From JADMIH01 sp036399775 (GTDB lineage: Bacteria; Chloroflexota; Chloroflexia; QHBQ01; JADMIH01): a DNA stretch of 64,000 nucleotides. Under the pieces are notes generated by a model. That model did no database searches. It saw only the letters and a program-made list of their open reading frames with translations, and was not told the DNA's origin. Where the stretch lies: NCBI GenBank assembly GCA_036399775.1, contig DASWMJ010000046.1, positions 42,686 to 106,685 of the forward strand, written 5' to 3'. The position numbers were made by a program, and so were the translations under genes. Shown here piece by piece: positions 60,758-64,000 of this stretch. Position 1 is the stretch's first letter. Each line of letters opens with the position of its first letter.

Positions 60758-61795
60758 TCAGCACTCAGCACTCGGTACTCGGTACTCGGTACTCGCCCGC
60801 GCCTCGGCTTCTGCGAGGGCGGCGTTACCGAGGCGGCGCTGCATCATCGTCAGGGCCACGAGGCCCAGCCCGACGCCGAACCAGAGCGTGGCGAAGCGTA
60901 TTATGAGGGTGGCGGCCACCGCTATATCCTGGGGCATGGCGAGGCTCAACTGGCTGGGCACCAGGAATTGCAGCATGCCCGTTATGCTGGCGTCTGCCGT
61001 GCCCAGGCCGCCGGGCAGGAGCGTCACCGAGCCGATGAGCGTGGAGGCCGACAGGATGAACGCGCAAATCACCACCAGCAGCCAGGAGAAAGGTATCCCC
61101 AGGCCCATCATGGTCAGCACGAAGGCCACGACTTCGCCGCTCCACGATACCACGCCCAATCCCACCCCGAAGAGCAAGTTGGGCAGCCTGAAAAGCTCGT
61201 AGGAGCTGTTATAGAAGGCGTGGAAGTGGTGGATACCCTTCGACAATACGGGCACACGCTCGCCCATCCCAAGCAGCCGGTTGGCAAGCGTGCGGTTCTG
61301 GAAGACAAAGAGGAAGGCCACCGCGAAGATAGCGATGCCCACCAGCAGCGCCCGGCCATAGTCGAACAGCACCAGCCCGACCGAGGCAAGTACCAGCATA
61401 GCCAGCCCGTCGGTCAGGCGCTCGGCCATGACGATGGGCGCGGAGGCGGCGATGGGCGTGCCGCGCACCTGCTTCAGAAGGTAAGATTTCAGCACCTCTC
61501 CCACCTTGCCGGGGGTCATCGCCATAGCGAAGCCGCTCACGAAGATGAGAAGCGAGTCTTTCTTGGGGACCCCGGTGGCCCCGATCAGGCGCAGGTAAAC
61601 ATCCCACTTCCAGAAGCGCAGGGCATAGTTGAACAGGGTGAAGAGCAGGATGAAGGGCAGGAGACCCCACTCGAAGCCGCGCAGCACCGCCACCATCTTG
61701 TTGAAGTCGGCGTATATTGACAGCCCCGCCACGACGACGAGGCCAAGCACCAGGCCCAGTATCAATTTACCCCGCAGGCTACCCAACGCTCTCAA
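60758..61795 (-). CDS. UPF0104/lysylphosphatidylglycerol-synthase-like membrane protein
   Basis: A 345-residue polytopic protein (about eight helices) with TTG start. Typical features are KLILGLVLGLVVVAGLSIYA, FVSGFAMAMTPGKVGEVLKS (the T-P-G-K-x-G-E signature) and AERLTDGLAML, then GSVTLLPGGLGTADASITGM. UPF0104 proteins are membrane 'flippase-like' domains; activity here is not proven. The last residues (ARASTEYRVPSAEC) are encoded by a tandem GGTACTC repeat, so the end may be repeat-derived. Overlap with RfaE2-like suggests an operon. Confidence 0.85.
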   Translation of the reverse strand: MRALGSLRGKLILGLVLGLVVVAGLSIYADFNKMVAVLRGFEWGLLPFILLFTLFNYALRFWKWDVYLRLIGATGVPKKDSLLIFVSGFAMAMTPGKVGEVLKSYLLKQVRGTPIAASAPIVMAERLTDGLAMLVLASVGLVLFDYGRALLVGIAIFAVAFLFVFQNRTLANRLLGMGERVPVLSKGIHHFHAFYNSSYELFRLPNLLFGVGLGVVSWSGEVVAFVLTMMGLGIPFSWLLVVICAFILSASTLIGSVTLLPGGLGTADASITGMLQFLVPSQLSLAMPQDIAVAATLIIRFATLWFGVGLGLVALTMMQRRLGNAALAEAEARASTEYRVPSAEC

Positions 61796-61810
61796 ATCGC
61801 CGTCCCTTCA

Positions 61811-62171
61811 TGGCCCAATAGCATAGAAGATGGTGTATTTGCTGTACACCTGCCAGTGTAACAGAGCCGCGCAGTCATTGGCAAGCGGCCCCTGGGTATA
61901 AACAGGGCGGTTGCAAAGTGATGCAGAGGGTCGCGAACCCGCTACCCCTTGTCATTCTGAACGAAGTGAAGAATCTCGTCCCTCGCGCATTATCTTGCCT
62001 ATTCACTGCCCCAATCTAATAGGCGAAGAGCGAGATTCTTTGTGGGCACAAAATGAGCGAAAGAAATGGTCAAAATGGTTCAAGGGTTTTAATGAAAGCT
62101 GAGTATATAATTGTGCGAACCACATTGGCACTGTAATCCCTCATAGAATATACACTCAGGAGGCAAAGAGT
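61811..62171. repeat. Non-coding stretch with a GTCATTCTGAACGAAGTGAAG repeat pair
   Basis: No gene seen. From about 61950 it has TGTCATTCTGAACGAAGTG followed by AAGAATCTCG, a common dispersed repeat found in many bacteria. From about 62030 it has the partly inverted counterpart GAGCGAGATTCTTTGTGGGC. The last 70 bases before the SLH gene are AT-rich and could hold its promoter; GGAGGCAAAG is its ribosome site. Confidence 0.6.
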
Positions 62172-63944
62172 ATGGCAGATATAACAGGTACCCGCAGACC
62201 CTGGCTTAGCGTGGCGTTCACCGCCGGGTTCTTGCTTATCGTGTTTGTCGTAGCGGGGCTGCTCGTCGCCGGGGCTACTGCTGCGCCTGCGGCTGGGGCC
62301 GGATACGGTGTGCAGGTGGACCCTGAGCACACGGGGACACCTTGCCCGCCCGGCATGAATTGTTTCCCAGGCACCAGGACTCCGTTCGCGGAAGGCACCC
62401 ACACCCCCCGTCCCACATGTGCGCCTGGCATGAATTGTGAGCCTGCCACCCGCACGCCTTTCGTGGAAGCTACGCGCACTCCCCATGCCACATGCGAGCC
62501 AAATACCAACTGTCTGCCTCCCACCAGGACGCCGCATGTTGAAGCTACGCGCACTCCCCACGCCACGTGCGTGCCCGGTATGAACTGCGAGCCAGGCACC
62601 CGCACGCCGGAACCTTGCCCGCCCAACCAGAATTGCGGCACGCGCACGGCGGAACCCCACCCTACGTATACCCCCCGTGCGACTTGCGTGCCCGGCATGA
62701 ACTGCCTACCTCCCACCAGGACGCCAAACCCGTGCGGCATTCACCCCTGTGGCACCAGGACCGTCAATCCCGAAGCCACCCGCACTCCGCACGCCACATG
62801 CGAGCCGAATACCAACTGCCAGCCTCCCACCAGGACGCCGCATGCTGAAGCCACTCGCACTCCCCGCGCCACGTGCGTGCCCGGTATGAATTGCGAGCCT
62901 GGCACAAGGACGCCTGAGCCGTGCGGCAGTCACCCTTGCGGCACGGGCACCCCTCACCCCGAAATGACGCGCACGCCACATGCTACCTGCGTGCCGGGCA
63001 GCAACTGCCTCCCTGGCACCCGCACACCTGAGCCTTGCCCGCCCAGCCACAACTGCGGCACGCGCACGGCTACCCCCACCGGACACGCCGGGGCTTTGCG
63101 CTTGCGGCCCCGCGTCCAGTTCGGTACGGGCGAGCCTGGGAGCACGACGGAGTACGACCTGATGCTCCTCAACCGTTTCAACGAGCCTACCCTGGTGGAG
63201 CTTGAAGGTCATAGCGTGCGCGGGTGGGGCGTGGACGTGCATCCCTCTGAGCTAATTGCCGAGCCGAACGAAAGCGATCTGCTGACGGTTGAAGTAGACG
63301 TGCCCGCATCGCCCGGTGGCCCCGTGGACCTGGAACGCACCGTCGCCAACGCGGAAGGCGTGCGCCCCGCGTCCGCCTACATAATAACCATCCTCCAACG
63401 CAAAACCATCAACGACCTGCCCGCAGGGCATTGGGCGGATGGCCCCGTCCAGTACCTGCTAGCGGAAGGTATAGTGTCAGGCTACTCCGATGGCACGTTC
63501 CGGCCTGACGCCAACGTGACGCGGGCGCAGTTCGCTAAGATGCTGTCGGGCGCGATGGGCTGGCAGACGCAGGCCCCCACCAGGCCCAGCTTCAGCGACG
63601 TGGAATCCGGCCACTGGGCATACGGTTATATCGAGGCTGCGGTAGCTCACGGCGTACTGTCAGGGTACCCGGACGGCACGTTCCGCCCAGACGCCAACGT
63701 GACCCGCGCCCAGGTAGCCAAGATGATAGCTATCGCGCGCGGCTGGACGATGGAGTCGCCCGCCGGGCAGAGCTTCATAGACGTAGGCGCGACTAACTGG
63801 GCGAGAGATTTCGCGGAGATGGTGTCTGCCGCAGACGTGATGTCGGGCTATACCGACGGCACGTTCCGTCCCAACGCCCCCGCCACCCGCGCCCAAATCG
63901 CCAAAATTCTAACCCTGGGCATCTTCAGCGACCCCAACAACTAG
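62172..63944 (+). CDS. SLH-domain surface protein with Cys/Thr-Pro-rich stalk
   Basis: A 590-residue exported protein. A signal anchor (about residues 14-38) is followed by a stalk (residues 55-300) of about a dozen CxxxxxC or CxxxxC loops (CPPGMNC, CEPNTNC, CVPGMNC, CGIHPC) separated by TRTP words such as EATRTPHAT. A beta-rich domain (LRLRPRVQFGTGEPGSTTEY) follows to about residue 405. Three SLH domains end the protein (AGHWADGPVQYLLAEGIVSG, SDGTFRPDANVTRAQFAKML and similar units). SLH domains bind cell-wall polymers or S-layer, so the stalk probably projects. Ribosome site GGAGG. Confidence 0.85.
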   Translation: MADITGTRRPWLSVAFTAGFLLIVFVVAGLLVAGATAAPAAGAGYGVQVDPEHTGTPCPPGMNCFPGTRTPFAEGTHTPRPTCAPGMNCEPATRTPFVEATRTPHATCEPNTNCLPPTRTPHVEATRTPHATCVPGMNCEPGTRTPEPCPPNQNCGTRTAEPHPTYTPRATCVPGMNCLPPTRTPNPCGIHPCGTRTVNPEATRTPHATCEPNTNCQPPTRTPHAEATRTPRATCVPGMNCEPGTRTPEPCGSHPCGTGTPHPEMTRTPHATCVPGSNCLPGTRTPEPCPPSHNCGTRTATPTGHAGALRLRPRVQFGTGEPGSTTEYDLMLLNRFNEPTLVELEGHSVRGWGVDVHPSELIAEPNESDLLTVEVDVPASPGGPVDLERTVANAEGVRPASAYIITILQRKTINDLPAGHWADGPVQYLLAEGIVSGYSDGTFRPDANVTRAQFAKMLSGAMGWQTQAPTRPSFSDVESGHWAYGYIEAAVAHGVLSGYPDGTFRPDANVTRAQVAKMIAIARGWTMESPAGQSFIDVGATNWARDFAEMVSAADVMSGYTDGTFRPNAPATRAQIAKILTLGIFSDPNN

Positions 63945-63962
63945 AGGGTTAAATCAAGAAAG

Positions 63963-64000
63963 AGCTTGAGGGTGAGCGACGCGTCGCTCACCCTCAAGCT
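63963..64000. terminator. Palindrome at the window end (may continue)
   Basis: AGCTTGAGGGTGAGCGACG (63963-63981) and its exact inverse (63982-64000) form a 19-bp arm palindrome with no spacer. It is probably the terminator of the SLH gene and extends past the window. It is long and perfect but lacks the GGCGGC core of the main family. Confidence 0.75.

Overview
The window is about 64 kb of a GC-rich bacterial chromosome with compact protein-coding genes on both strands. The gene set suggests a Chloroflexota member. Pointers are two F420-type oxidoreductases (PPOX-like and LLM class), a DUF4349 protein, an SLH-domain surface protein with a Thr/Pro/Cys-rich stalk, a secreted protein with a glucuronyl C5-epimerase-like domain, pyruvate phosphate dikinase, poxvirus-type topoisomerase IB, and many short dispersed intergenic repeats. 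No rRNA gene, CRISPR array or replication origin was seen, and the order or genus cannot be fixed from this sequence.

Layout. 1-6.7 kb: the end of a membrane glycosyltransferase, a PPOX enzyme, a secreted M43 protease, a beta-lactamase-fold hydrolase, then a visibly AT-richer block (APH-type kinase, DUF4238 protein, a small anchored protein) ending at a tRNA-Pro gene whose 3' part is duplicated 620 bp away. 6.9-11.1 kb: mnmA with two HicB-like genes, a methyltransferase, small membrane proteins and a decapitated LuxR-type regulator. 11.2-21.8 kb, minus strand: M20 dipeptidase, GT-C glycosyltransferase, EF-G-like GTPase, and an ABC half-transporter pair behind a lone APH N-lobe and a 29-codon ORF. 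22-35 kb: HEPN-like protein, DUF4349, SnoaL-like, glutamate dehydrogenase, gatB, glutaredoxin-like, dGTPase-like, GxxExxY, ppdK, and a Clp-N/DinB fusion. 35-46 kb: topoisomerase IB, a secreted protein with a sorting-like tail, a FAD oxidoreductase coupled to a 1498-residue Pro/Ala-rich zinc-ribbon protein, Rieske protein, LLM oxidoreductase, and the epimerase-like protein. 46.4-48.5 kb: decayed toxin-antitoxin genes and a lipoprotein with a Hint domain. 48.7-56.0 kb: a roughly 7-kb island bracketed by direct copies of the 3' end of dprA. 56-64 kb: dprA, DUF554, murJ, small unknowns, an RfaE2-like nucleotidyltransferase with a UPF0104 membrane protein, and the SLH protein.

How it fits together. 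Most of the window is core metabolism and cell-envelope work: tRNA modification and charging (mnmA, gatB), nitrogen and carbon metabolism (glutamate dehydrogenase, ppdK), lipid II flipping (murJ) and surface glycans. The accessory interest lies in the dprA island, which carries a zinc protease with a GNRAV-type leader like that of contractile-injection cargo, a coupled partner gene, a three-gene cassette of unknown function, a phage-type ABA-sandwich protein and a membrane protein/amidase lysis-like pair. It also lies in the tRNA-Pro mini-insertion, the disordered zinc-ribbon scaffold, the small ORF beside the ABC pair, and two kinds of non-coding structure: long perfect palindromes with a GGCGGC core that act as terminators, and dispersed repeats that supply stop codons and N-termini to neighbouring genes.
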